Positions 34,300-43,482 of a DNA stretch of 64,000 nt are shown piece after piece. The position numbers were made by a program, and so were the translations under genes. Below the pieces are notes generated by a model that was not told the DNA's origin, made no database searches, and saw only the letters and a list, made by a program, of their open reading frames with translations. This DNA comes from Clostridiales bacterium (GTDB lineage: Bacteria > Bacillota > Clostridia > Oscillospirales > Acutalibacteraceae), in NCBI GenBank assembly GCA_012839345.1, contig DUNN01000036.1:216835-280834 (forward strand). Direction: 5' to 3'. Each line of letters starts with the position of its first letter. The first letter of the stretch is position 1.

Positions 34300-35850
34300 A
34301 TGGAGGTCAGCAAGGAATATGCCGTGCAGATGCACGGAATTACCAAATTATTTGGAACGTTTCGCGCCCTTGACAATGTGAATTTGGATGTGAAAAAAGG
34401 TTCCATACACGCTATTTTGGGTGAAAATGGTGCCGGAAAAAGTACATTGATGAATGTGCTGTACGGCCTTTATCAGGCAGACGCCGGTGAGATTTACTTA
34501 AATGGGGAAAAAGTTGTAATTAAGAATCCGAATGTTGCCATTGAACACGGAATCGGAATGGTTCACCAGCATTTTATGCTAGTCGATAATTTCACGGTTA
34601 CTCAGAACATTATTCTGGGCACCGAAGTAACAAGCCGGTTTGGCGTATTGGATATGAAAAAAGCACGTGAGGAAATTCTCAACATTGTAAAGAAATACGG
34701 GTTGGAAGTAGACCCGGACGCAAAGATTGAGGATATTTCTGTCGGAATGCAGCAGCGTGTTGAGATATTAAAAGCACTTTACCGCGGTGCGGAAATCCTG
34801 ATTTTGGACGAGCCGACCGCCGTGCTGACGCCGCAGGAGATTGAGGAACTTATCAGCATTATGCACAGCCTCATCGAGGACGGCAAAACGATCATCATCA
34901 TCACCCACAAACTGAAGGAAATCAAAGCGTCTTCCGACGTTTGCACCATTATCCGCCGCGGGCAGTACATAGATACGGTTCCGGTTGCCGATGTGGACGA
35001 GGAAGAGCTTGCCACCAAAATGGTCGGTCACGCCGTAAAGCTTGTGGTGGATAAAACGCCGGCAAAACCCGGCGATGTCGTTTTTGAAATTGATCATCTG
35101 ACCGTAAAGGACGATCGCGGGTTGGAGGCGGTCAAAGACCTTTCCCTGAAGGTGCGAAAGGGCGAAATCGTCGGTATTGCGGGCGTAGACGGGAACGGCC
35201 AGAAAGAATTGGTGGAGGCAATTACCTGCCTGACCCGTTCGGAAAGCGGCACTATTAAAATCAACGGCACGGAAATTCAGAATACCACTCCGCGCAATGT
35301 GATTGAACATAAGGTTTCCACCATTCATGAAGACCGTCAGCGGCGCGGACTGGTTCTTCCGTTTACCGTCGCGGAAAATATGGTCATTGAAAAATACCGT
35401 ACTCCCGAGTTTAAACGGCATGGCATGCAGAACCGTGAAAAAGCGCAGGAATACACCAAGAAGCTGATTCAGGATTATGATATTCGTCCGGCGGGCTGTG
35501 AAAACCAGCCGGTGCGCGGGCTTTCCGGCGGAAATCAGCAGAAAGTTATCATTGCACGCGAAGTTTCCAATGATCCGGATCTTTTGATTGCCGTTCAGCC
35601 GACCCGTGGACTGGATGTGGGCGCGATTGAATATGTGCATAAAACCCTGGTCCGCGAGCGGGACGCTGGAAAAGCAATTCTGCTCATCTCCCTGGAACTG
35701 GATGAGGTCATGAATGTTTCGGACACCATCGATGTAATTTATGACGGCACCATTGTGGCGGAATACAAGCAGGGCGAAGTGGATGAGAATACCATCGGAC
35801 TTTTAATGGCGGGAGGCAAGCAGAATGAAAATGCTGTCCAAAATACTTAA
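34300..35850 (+). CDS. Nucleoside ABC transporter ATP-binding protein (two ABC domains)
   Basis: A 516-residue fused ATPase (NupO/YufO type). First domain: Walker A GENGAGKST (about 46-54), signature ISVGMQQRVE, Walker B LILDEPTAVLTPQE. Second domain: GVDGNGQKELVEA in place of a classic Walker A, signature LSGGNQQKVIIARE, and IAVQPTRGLDVGAIEYVH. Degenerate second sites are usual in this class. It energises import by the two permeases that follow. Its end overlaps the next gene by 26 bases. Confidence 0.94.
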   Translation: MEVSKEYAVQMHGITKLFGTFRALDNVNLDVKKGSIHAILGENGAGKSTLMNVLYGLYQADAGEIYLNGEKVVIKNPNVAIEHGIGMVHQHFMLVDNFTVTQNIILGTEVTSRFGVLDMKKAREEILNIVKKYGLEVDPDAKIEDISVGMQQRVEILKALYRGAEILILDEPTAVLTPQEIEELISIMHSLIEDGKTIIIITHKLKEIKASSDVCTIIRRGQYIDTVPVADVDEEELATKMVGHAVKLVVDKTPAKPGDVVFEIDHLTVKDDRGLEAVKDLSLKVRKGEIVGIAGVDGNGQKELVEAITCLTRSESGTIKINGTEIQNTTPRNVIEHKVSTIHEDRQRRGLVLPFTVAENMVIEKYRTPEFKRHGMQNREKAQEYTKKLIQDYDIRPAGCENQPVRGLSGGNQQKVIIAREVSNDPDLLIAVQPTRGLDVGAIEYVHKTLVRERDAGKAILLISLELDEVMNVSDTIDVIYDGTIVAEYKQGEVDENTIGLLMAGGKQNENAVQNT

Positions 35851-36952
35851 AAAGCAGATTACGTCAACCATCATTGCGTTGCTGTTCGGTTTTCTGGTTG
35901 CCGCAATCGTGCTTGCAATTGCCGGTTACAACCCCGGACAGGCATTCGGAGCACTGTTTAAGGGAATGCTGTCAAAACCGAAGTACATTTCCAATGTAAT
36001 TATTAAGGCAACACCGATTATTCTGACCGGGTTAAGCGTTGCGTTCGCCTTTAAAACCGGCCTGTTCAATATTGGCGCAGAAGGCCAGTATGTGGCCGGA
36101 TCCATTGCGGCGGTTTTGGTTGGCGTAAAGCTGAACCTGCCCGCAGTGATTCAGGTCCCGCTGGTGGTACTGGCGGGTGTACTGGGCGGAATGGTGTTCG
36201 GCTCGGTGGTTGGATTTTTGAAAGCAAAGTTCGGAATCCACGAAGTTATCACCAGCATTATGCTGAACTGGATTTCTCTGTACCTATCTAACTTTATTGT
36301 GAGTTCGCAGGCTTACCATCTGCCGAATTCCACAAGTACTTATCCGGTCAATGAATCCAGCTACACCATGATTCTTCCGAAGTGGAAGACTTCCGACGCT
36401 GGAATGGCAGCATTAAAGCCAAATAAATGGCTGTATGAAATGATGCTGAAAACAGATGTGAATGTTGGAATTGTGATTGCCATCCTGATGGCAGTGGTGA
36501 TTTGGGTTTTACTGTACCGCTCAAACAAGGGTTATGAACTGCGCGCCGTTGGTTTTAACCGCGACGCCGCAGAGTTTGCAGGAATCAACGTGAACCGCAA
36601 CATCGTGCAGGCAATGCTCATTGCGGGTGCATTGTCCGGCCTGGCTGGGGCGCTTTCCATTACCGGAATTGCTCCGCATAAAATTTCAACGCTCGCTGCG
36701 TTTGAAAACTACGGCTTTAACGGACTTTCCGTTGCAATGATCGCGGGTTCTTCCCCGATTGGATGCGTATTTGCCGGTCTGCTTTTCGGCGGTCTGCTTT
36801 ACGGCGGCCAGAGCGTTCAGCAGGAAGTCGGCGCGCCGACCGAGATTATCAATATTATGATTGGTACTATCGTCTTCTTTGTCGCGCTGACCAAGGTTGT
36901 ACCCGCACTTGCGGAAAGACTGGAAAAGAGAGGTGTCGGCCATGCTCAGTAA
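35825..36952 (+). CDS. Nucleoside ABC transporter permease (NupP type)
   Basis: A 375-residue membrane protein of the BPD_transp_2 family with about eight to ten hydrophobic segments, starting with an N-terminal helix (TIIALLFGFLVAAIVLAIAGYNPGQAFGALFKGM). Motifs FKTGLFNIGAEGQYVAGSI and the EAA-like GYELRAVGFNRDAAEFAGINVNRN are typical. ATG 35825 overlaps the ATPase gene end, and the next permease overlaps this one, which means tight translational coupling. Confidence 0.92.
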   Translation: MKMLSKILKKQITSTIIALLFGFLVAAIVLAIAGYNPGQAFGALFKGMLSKPKYISNVIIKATPIILTGLSVAFAFKTGLFNIGAEGQYVAGSIAAVLVGVKLNLPAVIQVPLVVLAGVLGGMVFGSVVGFLKAKFGIHEVITSIMLNWISLYLSNFIVSSQAYHLPNSTSTYPVNESSYTMILPKWKTSDAGMAALKPNKWLYEMMLKTDVNVGIVIAILMAVVIWVLLYRSNKGYELRAVGFNRDAAEFAGINVNRNIVQAMLIAGALSGLAGALSITGIAPHKISTLAAFENYGFNGLSVAMIAGSSPIGCVFAGLLFGGLLYGGQSVQQEVGAPTEIINIMIGTIVFFVALTKVVPALAERLEKRGVGHAQ

Positions 36953-37868
36953 GTTTTTACTTTTAATCGGAATTACGCTGATGTATTCCACGCCTCTGGT
37001 ATTCGGCGCTTTGGGCGGCGTAATTTCCGAACGTTCCGGCGTTGTCAACATCGGAATTGAAGGTATGATGACGATGGGCGCGTTTACCGCGGCGGCGGTC
37101 AGCTATTACACCGGAAACCCGTGGATTGGCCTTCTTGCGGCCGGTGGGGCCGGTGTGGCAATTGCTTTGTTGCACGCCATTGCATCGGTGACCTTCAAGG
37201 CGGATCAGAACGTCTCTGGTATCGCCATCAATCTTATCGGACCCGGCTTTGCACTCTTTTTCTGCCGGCTCCTGTTTAAGAATGCAACAACCACCCCCCC
37301 GGTACAAACGCTTCCCAAGCTGTTTGGCAACAATGCGTTTAACGGAACTCCGGTGGAGAATTTGAATGTTGATATCACGGTCATCCTCGGCCTGATTGTA
37401 ACGGCAATTATGTGGTTCTATCTCTATAAGACCAAATGGGGCCTTCGCATTCGCTCCGTGGGTGAACATCCCGCCGCGGCGGATACGCTCGGCATCAATG
37501 TCAGCCGCACACGTTTCCTGTGCGTTCTGGCTTCCGGTATGCTGGCAGGATTCGGCGGCGCTTCCATGACGCTGGCGATTATTTCCCAGTTCAATCCGAC
37601 CGCAATCAGCGGCCAAGGCTTCATCGCGCTGGCTGCTGTTATCTTCGGTAAGTGGACTCCGTTCGGTGCTTATGGAGCGTGCCTGCTGTTTGGTTTAGCA
37701 CAGGCGCTGACGGTTGTGCTTGGCGGCAGCGACAGCGGAATTAATGTTCCGAGCCAGATTCTGGCTATGCTGCCTTATGTGTTGACGATTATCGTACTGA
37801 TTTTGTTCGTCGGCCGTTCAGTTGCTCCGAAAGAGGACGGCATTCCGTATGAAAAAGGCGTTCGGTAA
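36942..37868 (+). CDS. Nucleoside ABC transporter permease (NupQ type)
   Basis: A 308-residue second permease of the same family. [30 protein letters not shown] is the hallmark N-terminus, followed by several membrane segments and [28 protein letters not shown] 36942 overlaps the end of the previous permease by 11 bases and has AGAGGTG upstream. With it, the importer is complete: lipoprotein, ATPase, two permeases. Confidence 0.93.
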   Translation: MLSKFLLLIGITLMYSTPLVFGALGGVISERSGVVNIGIEGMMTMGAFTAAAVSYYTGNPWIGLLAAGGAGVAIALLHAIASVTFKADQNVSGIAINLIGPGFALFFCRLLFKNATTTPPVQTLPKLFGNNAFNGTPVENLNVDITVILGLIVTAIMWFYLYKTKWGLRIRSVGEHPAAADTLGINVSRTRFLCVLASGMLAGFGGASMTLAIISQFNPTAISGQGFIALAAVIFGKWTPFGAYGACLLFGLAQALTVVLGGSDSGINVPSQILAMLPYVLTIIVLILFVGRSVAPKEDGIPYEKGVR

Positions 37869-37990
37869 AGAATTTTTCTAGTTATGAACCCGTCATGCAG
37901 CGCTTGAAAGCTGCGAAAAATATCGTCCCGGGCGGCTTCCGGATTGCTTTTATCGGTGGCTGCCCGCAGCAAAAATATCTGGAGGATAAA

Positions 37991-38656
37991 ATGGAACTTC
38001 AAAAAATATTGCGTTCGGTTGACCATACTCTGCTGACACAGAACGCCACATGGGCAGAAATCAAGCAGATTTGCGACGACGCCATGAAATATGGCACGGC
38101 TTCGGTCTGCATTCCCGCTTCTTATGTAAAGCGTGCGAAAGAATATGTCGGCGATAAAATGGCGGTTTGCACTGTTATCGGTTTTCCGAATGGGTATGCG
38201 ACCACAGCGACAAAAGTATTTGAAACACGCGATGCCATTCAGAACGGCGCGGATGAAATTGATATGGTCATCAATATCGGATGGGTGAAAGACGGGCTTT
38301 ACGACCTGCAGCTGGACGAGATCAAACAAATCAAGGCCGCCTGCGGGGATCGAATCTTAAAAGTCATTATTGAAACCTGTCTTCTGACGGACGAAGAAAA
38401 GATTAAAATGTGCGAAGTCGTGACCGAATCCGGTGCAGACTTTATCAAAACATCCACCGGATTTTCCACGGCAGGTGCTACCTTCGAAGATGTGGAGCTT
38501 TTTGCGAAGCATATTGGGCCAAAGGTTCGGATTAAAGCGGCCGGCGGCATTAAAACCCTTGACGATGCAGAGCGGTTTTTATCGCTGGGTGCTTCCAGAC
38601 TTGGAACAAGCCGGATTATCAAGATTATCAAGAACGAGGAAGCGCACGGATACTAA
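37991..38656 (+). CDS. deoC: Deoxyribose-phosphate aldolase
   Basis: A 221-residue class I aldolase that splits deoxyribose 5-phosphate to acetaldehyde and glyceraldehyde 3-phosphate. The Schiff-base Lys153 lies in [38 protein letters not shown] and KAAGGIKTL also fit. ATG 37991 has GGAGG six bases upstream. It drains the deoxyribose branch made by DeoB. Confidence 0.96.
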   Translation: MELQKILRSVDHTLLTQNATWAEIKQICDDAMKYGTASVCIPASYVKRAKEYVGDKMAVCTVIGFPNGYATTATKVFETRDAIQNGADEIDMVINIGWVKDGLYDLQLDEIKQIKAACGDRILKVIIETCLLTDEEKIKMCEVVTESGADFIKTSTGFSTAGATFEDVELFAKHIGPKVRIKAAGGIKTLDDAERFLSLGASRLGTSRIIKIIKNEEAHGY

Positions 38657-38716
38657 GGCGGTTTTGACCAGATATGCAGACTGGATGGTTCTGTACGGAA
38701 CGGGTTCAGAAAAGGG

Positions 38717-38742
38717 AAAGGGCGGATTTATCCGCCCTTTCT
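38717..38742 (+). terminator. Hairpin after deoC (weak terminator)
   Basis: AAAGGGCGGA and TCCGCCCTTT form a perfect stem, but only CTT follows, so read-through into cdd is likely. Confidence 0.5.
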
Positions 38743-38844
38743 TAGACCGCAGTCAAGGCGGAAAATGGAATTGGAATTTACCATAGGAATGCTTATATAA
38801 CAATGGTTTTCGGATAGAAACCAGCCATTAAGGAAGGTGATTTT

Positions 38845-39258
38845 ATGCGGGAAAAAGAACTTGTAGATGCCGCCATTGCCGCACGTAAAATGGCTTATAC
38901 CCCTTACTCTGGATTTCAGGTTGGCGCCGCTCTGTTGACCAAAAGCGGGAAAATTTATCGGGGCTGCAATATTGAAAACGCCTCTTTAACCCCGACGAAC
39001 TGTGCGGAGCGAACCGCGTTTTTTAAGGCGGTCAGTGAAGGAGAAAAAGAGTTTGAAGCAATTGCTATCGTCGGCGGAAAAGCGGAGTCTGACATCAGCG
39101 ATTACTGCCCGCCCTGCGGTGTTTGCCGGCAGGTTATGATGGAATTCTGCGACCCGGACCAATTTCATGTGATTCTTGCGCGGTCGCCGGAGGAGTGGAA
39201 GGTTTATACGCTGCGTGATCTTCTGCCGCTTGGTTTCGGAAAGAGTGATCTCGATTAG
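38845..39258 (+). CDS. cdd: Cytidine deaminase
   Basis: A 137-residue homotetramer-type enzyme that deaminates (deoxy)cytidine to (deoxy)uridine. The zinc and proton-shuttle motifs CAERTAF and PPCGVCRQ are both present, as are YSGFQVGAALLT and GCNIENAS. It supplies uridine to the pyrimidine phosphorylase directly downstream. Good AAGGTGA site before ATG 38845. Confidence 0.96.
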   Translation: MREKELVDAAIAARKMAYTPYSGFQVGAALLTKSGKIYRGCNIENASLTPTNCAERTAFFKAVSEGEKEFEAIAIVGGKAESDISDYCPPCGVCRQVMMEFCDPDQFHVILARSPEEWKVYTLRDLLPLGFGKSDLD

Positions 39259-39300
39259 CGGCATCCAATCGCAACGGATTTACAGGAAGGTGACATAAAA

Positions 39301-40629
39301 ATGAGAATGTATGATATTATTGCAAAAAAGCGTGACGGTGGGGAACTGACGGACGAAGAAATCCAGTTTTTCATTGACGGTTACGTTCGGGGCGAAATCC
39401 CGGATTACCAGGCTTCCGCTTTGCTAATGGCAGTTTATTATAAGGGAATGAACGCGCGGGAAACCGCCTCGCTGACCATGAGCATGGCGCGTTCCGGCGA
39501 AATGGTTGACCTCTCCTCCATTGACGGCGTAAAGGTGGATAAACACAGCACCGGCGGCGTGGGGGATAAGACCACGCTGATTATCTCCCCGATTGTTGCT
39601 TCGCTGGGCGTACGCGTAGCCAAAATGAGTGGTCGTGGGTTGGGCCATACCGGCGGAACCGTCGATAAAATGGAATCCATCCCGGGCATGCAGACTGCGC
39701 TGGACCGCGAACGTTTCTTTGACATTGTACGCAAGGTCGGCGTCAGCGTAATCGGGCAATCCGGCAACCTGGTGCCGGCGGATAAAAAACTGTATGCCCT
39801 GCGCGATGTGACTGCAACGATTGAAAGCATCCCGCTTATTGCATCCAGTATTATGAGTAAAAAAATAGCTGCCGGTTCCGACTGTATCCTGTTGGATGTT
39901 AAGACCGGAAGCGGTGCATTTATGAAGACCACGGAGGATTCCATCCGTTTGGCGCAGGCCATGGTGTCCATCGGGGAACATGTTGGAAGAAAGACCATCG
40001 CCCTGATTACGGATATGGACCGTCCGCTTGGAAATGCAATCGGAAATTCGCTGGAAATTTGCGAAGTTTGCGAAACACTGAAAGGCCGTGGCCCACAGGA
40101 TTTGACGCAAATCTGCCTGGAACTGGCCGCCAATATGCTGTACCTCGCCGGAAAGGGTGACCTTGCAGAATGCCGCAGCATGGCCCGTACCCAGTTGGAA
40201 AGCGGCGCGGCCTTTGAAAAGCTCAAAGAAATGGTTGCTGCGCAGGGCGGCGATGTATCCGTCCTGATGGACAACTCGAAATTTGAACAGGCGAAGATCC
40301 AGCAGGAGATCCTAGCGAGCAGCGACGGCTATATTTATGCCATGAACACCGAGCAATGCGGTATTGCCTCCGTAGAGCTTGGCGCTGGACGGGAAAAGAA
40401 GGAAGACCCCATCGATTTCAGCGCGGGCATTATGCTCCGGAAAAAAGTTGGGGATGCGGTCAAAAAAGGCGAGCCGATTGCCACGTTTTACACGTCGACC
40501 GAAGCACGCTGCCGCGATGCGGAAGCCTTGTTCCAGCGTGCGGTGACCATCTCTCCCGAACCGCCGAAGGCCATTCCGATTGTCCACGCGCGCGTAACCC
40601 GCGACGGAGTGGAACAGTATTCTGTGTAA
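39301..40629 (+). CDS. pdp: Pyrimidine-nucleoside phosphorylase
   Basis: A 442-residue enzyme that phosphorolyses uridine and thymidine. The phosphate-binding loop KHSTGGVGDKTTLIISPIVASLG, the MSGRGLGHTGGTVDKMESIPG stretch and the C-terminal domain (IDFSAGIMLRKKVGDAVKKGEPIATFY) identify the thymidine/pyrimidine phosphorylase family. It is the last gene of the salvage operon and is followed by a strong terminator. Confidence 0.96.
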   Translation: MRMYDIIAKKRDGGELTDEEIQFFIDGYVRGEIPDYQASALLMAVYYKGMNARETASLTMSMARSGEMVDLSSIDGVKVDKHSTGGVGDKTTLIISPIVASLGVRVAKMSGRGLGHTGGTVDKMESIPGMQTALDRERFFDIVRKVGVSVIGQSGNLVPADKKLYALRDVTATIESIPLIASSIMSKKIAAGSDCILLDVKTGSGAFMKTTEDSIRLAQAMVSIGEHVGRKTIALITDMDRPLGNAIGNSLEICEVCETLKGRGPQDLTQICLELAANMLYLAGKGDLAECRSMARTQLESGAAFEKLKEMVAAQGGDVSVLMDNSKFEQAKIQQEILASSDGYIYAMNTEQCGIASVELGAGREKKEDPIDFSAGIMLRKKVGDAVKKGEPIATFYTSTEARCRDAEALFQRAVTISPEPPKAIPIVHARVTRDGVEQYSV

Positions 40630-40657
40630 CGGCCTGAATGGGAAATCATAGTACAGG

Positions 40658-40713
40658 AAAAGAATACGCCTTGATCCGGCTCTAAAAAGCCGTTTCAAGG
40701 CGTATTCTTTATT
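40658..40713. terminator. Bidirectional terminator after pdp
   Basis: AAAGAATACGCCTTGA pairs with TCAAGGCGTATTCTTT; an inner CGGCT/AGCCG stem extends it. T-rich tracts lie on both strands; converging genes meet here. Confidence 0.88.
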
Positions 40714-40728
40714 ATTTCGAAAGGTTTG

Positions 40729-42468
40729 TTAGTCTTCTAAACCTTCAAACTGCATGTTGTAGTATTTCGCATACAGACCGTTCTGCTGCAGAAGCGTTTG
40801 GTGATTGCCGCGTTCCACAATTCCCTCGTCGCCGATTACGATGATTTCATCGGCGTTGCGTATGGTACTTAAGCGGTGCGCAATGACAATGGTGGTGCGG
40901 TTTTTGGAAAGCTCCTCCAGCGACCGCTGAATATGGCGTTCGCTTTCATTATCCAGTGCGCTGGTTGCTTCGTCTAGAATCAGAATTTTTGGGTTTTTCA
41001 GGAATACGCGGGCAATGGAAAGGCGCTGCTTTTGGCCGCCGCTCAGGCGCGTACCGCGCTCGCCAACGTAAGTGTCGTAGCCGTCTTCCAGACCCATGAT
41101 GAAGTCATGAATATTGGCCCGCTTTGCCGCTTCGATAATTTCCTCGTCCGTCGCGTTCGGCTTGCCGTAGGCGATGTTTTCCTTTACGCTTCCGGCAAAC
41201 ATATAAACATCCTGCTGCACAATCCCGATGGAATCACGCAGGGACTTCAGCGTTACGGAACGCACGTCCTGACCGTCGATCAGTACACTTCCGGAGGTTA
41301 CATCATAAAAGCGGGGGAGCAGGGAACACAGGGTCGTTTTTCCTCCGCCGGAGGGACCGACCAGAGCAACCGTTTTTCCCGCGTCAATCTGAATGTTGAT
41401 GCCGCTTAGAACGTCGCTGCTTTCATCGTAGCGGAACGACACGTCGCGGTATTCAATCCTGCCCTTAACATCTTTCAGTTCCGTGGCGCCGGGGTTGTCC
41501 TGAATATCCGGCTGGGTGTCCAGAACCTCCACAAAGCGGCGGAACCCGGAATACCCCTTCTGGAACTGCTCGGTGAACTCGATGAGAACATCCACCGGAT
41601 TGATGATGATATTTATGTAGAGGGCATAAACCGCAAGGTCCCCCAACCGGAGGGAGCCGTTGGCAATAAACAGGCCGCCGGTAATCAGCACGGTAATAAA
41701 CAGCAGTCCCTCCAAAAAAGAAGTGCCGGAACGGTAAATTCCCATAGCACGGTAGCTGCTGGTTTTCGAATCCAGGAATTTCAGGTTGCTTTCGCTGAAT
41801 TTTTTACGTTCCAACGGCTCGTTTGCAAAACTTTTTACCACGCGGATTCCTGCGAGACTGTCCTGAACCTTTGCGTTAACTCCCGCGATTTTCTTGCGGT
41901 TGTCCATAAAAATGGCCCGCATTTTTTTGTTCTGATGAATGCTGAAAATAATCAACACCAGGGTGACTACCATCAAAATCAAGGTCATGGGCACGTTGAT
42001 CAGCATCATCAGAATAAAGCTGCCGATAATTTTAAGCAGCGAAATCACAATATTTTCCGGACCATGGTGCGCCAGTTCACTGATGTCGAACAAATCCGAT
42101 ACCAGCTTGCTCATCATTTCTCCGGTATTGTTTTTGTCGTAGTAAGAAAAGGACAGGCGCTGGAAGTGGTCGAACAAATCCTGACGCATATCGCTTTCCA
42201 TGCGCGCACCCATGATGTGTCCCCAGCTGGTAATGTAATATTGGCATCCAAGGCGAACCAGTTCCATTACCAGAAGCGACACGGCAATAATCGGCAGGGA
42301 ACGCAGGATTACCTGCGTCCCCTGCGCGTAGTAGCCCTTGGTCAGCCAGTTCAAAATCTGGGGAAACGCCACGTCGATCGCCGAAACGATCAGCGCGCAG
42401 AACATATCAAAGTAAAATATAGAACGGTAAGGTTTGTAATACTGAATAAACCGTTTAAAAATTGACAT
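40729..42468 (-). CDS. ABC transporter, fused permease/ATPase (exporter type)
   Basis: A 579-residue half-transporter. About six transmembrane helices in the first ~310 residues, then an ATPase domain with Walker A VGPSGGGKTT, Q-loop VQQDVYMF, signature LSGGQKQRLSIARVFLKNPKILILDEATSALDNESE and H-loop IVIAHRLSTI. It belongs to the MsbA/LmrA/BmrA-like group that works as dimer; one gene only, so a homodimer is likely. Substrate (lipid, drug, peptide) unknown. It lies just downstream of the cyclophilin gene on the minus strand, 11 bases away. Confidence 0.92.
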   Translation of the reverse strand: MSIFKRFIQYYKPYRSIFYFDMFCALIVSAIDVAFPQILNWLTKGYYAQGTQVILRSLPIIAVSLLVMELVRLGCQYYITSWGHIMGARMESDMRQDLFDHFQRLSFSYYDKNNTGEMMSKLVSDLFDISELAHHGPENIVISLLKIIGSFILMMLINVPMTLILMVVTLVLIIFSIHQNKKMRAIFMDNRKKIAGVNAKVQDSLAGIRVVKSFANEPLERKKFSESNLKFLDSKTSSYRAMGIYRSGTSFLEGLLFITVLITGGLFIANGSLRLGDLAVYALYINIIINPVDVLIEFTEQFQKGYSGFRRFVEVLDTQPDIQDNPGATELKDVKGRIEYRDVSFRYDESSDVLSGINIQIDAGKTVALVGPSGGGKTTLCSLLPRFYDVTSGSVLIDGQDVRSVTLKSLRDSIGIVQQDVYMFAGSVKENIAYGKPNATDEEIIEAAKRANIHDFIMGLEDGYDTYVGERGTRLSGGQKQRLSIARVFLKNPKILILDEATSALDNESERHIQRSLEELSKNRTTIVIAHRLSTIRNADEIIVIGDEGIVERGNHQTLLQQNGLYAKYYNMQFEGLED

Positions 42469-42479
42469 GGATCCTCCTG

Positions 42480-42995
42480 TTACATCTTATCCGGTTCGGG
42501 GTACTCCTCTCCAAAAGTCTCCACTGTGACGGATTTCATTACTTCATCCTCCAGCGGGCGGTCGTTATAATCGCGTTTTACAGAAACAATGCGGTCGGCT
42601 TCATCCATTCCTTCAATGACTTTGCCAAACGCCGCGTACTGGCCGTCCAGATGCGGAGCGTCTTCTACCATAATGAAGAACTGGGAACCGGCGCTGTTCG
42701 GATTCATGGCACGCGCCATAGAGAGTACCCCTCTGGTGTGTTTTAAGTTATTCTTTACGCGGTTTGCGGTAAATTCGCCTTTGATGCTGTAACCCGGGCC
42801 ACCCATACCGGTGCCTTCCGGGTCCCCGCCCTGAATCATAAAGCCGGGGATAACCCGGTGGAATATGGTACCGTTATAAAATCCCTTTTTTATCAGTGAA
42901 ATAAAATTATTCACCGTGTTTGGGGCAACATCCGGGTAAAGCTCTGCTTTGATGATACCGCCCTTGGTTTCAAATGTGACAACTGGATTTTTCAT
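42480..42995 (-). CDS. Peptidyl-prolyl cis-trans isomerase, cyclophilin type
   Basis: A 171-residue cytosolic cyclophilin that speeds proline isomerisation. Active-site motifs: FHRVIPGFMIQGGDPEGTG, GVLSMARAMNPNSAGSQFFIM, and LDGQYAAFGKVIEGMD. ATG 42995 follows GGTGG by 8 bases; an upstream ATG at 43010 (MVVNT) would be in frame. The leader upstream is strongly structured. The ABC exporter gene follows after 11 bases. Confidence 0.93.
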   Translation of the reverse strand: MKNPVVTFETKGGIIKAELYPDVAPNTVNNFISLIKKGFYNGTIFHRVIPGFMIQGGDPEGTGMGGPGYSIKGEFTANRVKNNLKHTRGVLSMARAMNPNSAGSQFFIMVEDAPHLDGQYAAFGKVIEGMDEADRIVSVKRDYNDRPLEDEVMKSVTVETFGEEYPEPDKM

Positions 42996-43014
42996 TGTGT
43001 TAACCACCATTTCT

Positions 43015-43089
43015 CCGTGCCATAAGTGCAATCGAATCCCCTGGGTGCACGGTGTCCCAGGAAATGTGAGTGCCTTCGATTGCAGTCAT
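43015..43089 (-). promoter_or_regulatory. Structured 5' leader of the cyclophilin gene, stem plus pseudoknot
   Basis: Read on the minus strand: P1 TGCAATCGAA (43084-43075) pairs with TTCGATTGCA (43036-43027); inside, P2 CCTGGG (43061-43056) pairs with CCCAGG (43045-43040); the P2 loop CCGTGC (43052-43047) can pair with GCACGG (43020-43015) just before the ribosome binding region. The same bases also encode a 29-codon ORF (ATG 43089 to TAA 43000) without a binding site, with a LysM-like stretch TVHPGDSIALMARRNGG. Cis-regulatory RNA is my preferred reading. Confidence 0.5.
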
Positions 43090-43095
43090 GGTATT

Positions 43096-43124
43096 ATTAT
43101 ACCCAGAGAAAGTGCTTACTTCAA
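43096..43124 (-). promoter_or_regulatory. Promoter of the cyclophilin/ABC exporter operon
   Basis: On the minus strand TTGAAG (43124-43119), 17 bases, TATAAT (43101-43096). Transcription would start near 43089. Confidence 0.75.
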
Positions 43125-43192
43125 GACAAATGTTCGTGTTGTGAAAAATTCTGCTTTTTCCCGTTTATAAATTCTGGACTTTTACAAACGGC

Positions 43193-43223
43193 TTGCACTT
43201 TGCATCTAATTCTATGGTATAAT
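43193..43223 (+). promoter_or_regulatory. Promoter of exonuclease III gene
   Basis: TTGCAC (43193-43198), 19 bases, TATAAT (43218-43223) with TGG as extended -10. Confidence 0.65.
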
Positions 43224-43482
43224 AGTCAAATCAGCAGGGGCTAATTTGACATTCGAAAATTGCTGAGCGACGCGCAGCGCCTTCCCGCCGAACGGCGGCC
43301 ACAATTTCCATGAAGGCTAAGATAAATTTGCTGTCGTTGATTTTTTATACCGGGAGCCACGTTTGTTTATGGCATAAATAGCATAATCATAAAATCAAGG
43401 ACAGTAATTAGGAAATAAATACTCGGAACTGAAATAACAGGGAATCGGTTAAACCCCAGAGAACGAAGAAAGGATAGCCAAA
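43224..43482 (+). other. Long leader of the exonuclease III gene
   Basis: About 250 bases of transcribed leader without an ORF. It holds TCAGCA/TGCTGA (about 43231-43266) and a strong CCGCCG-AA-CGGCGG hairpin (43289-43302). I recognise no riboswitch class. Confidence 0.4.
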
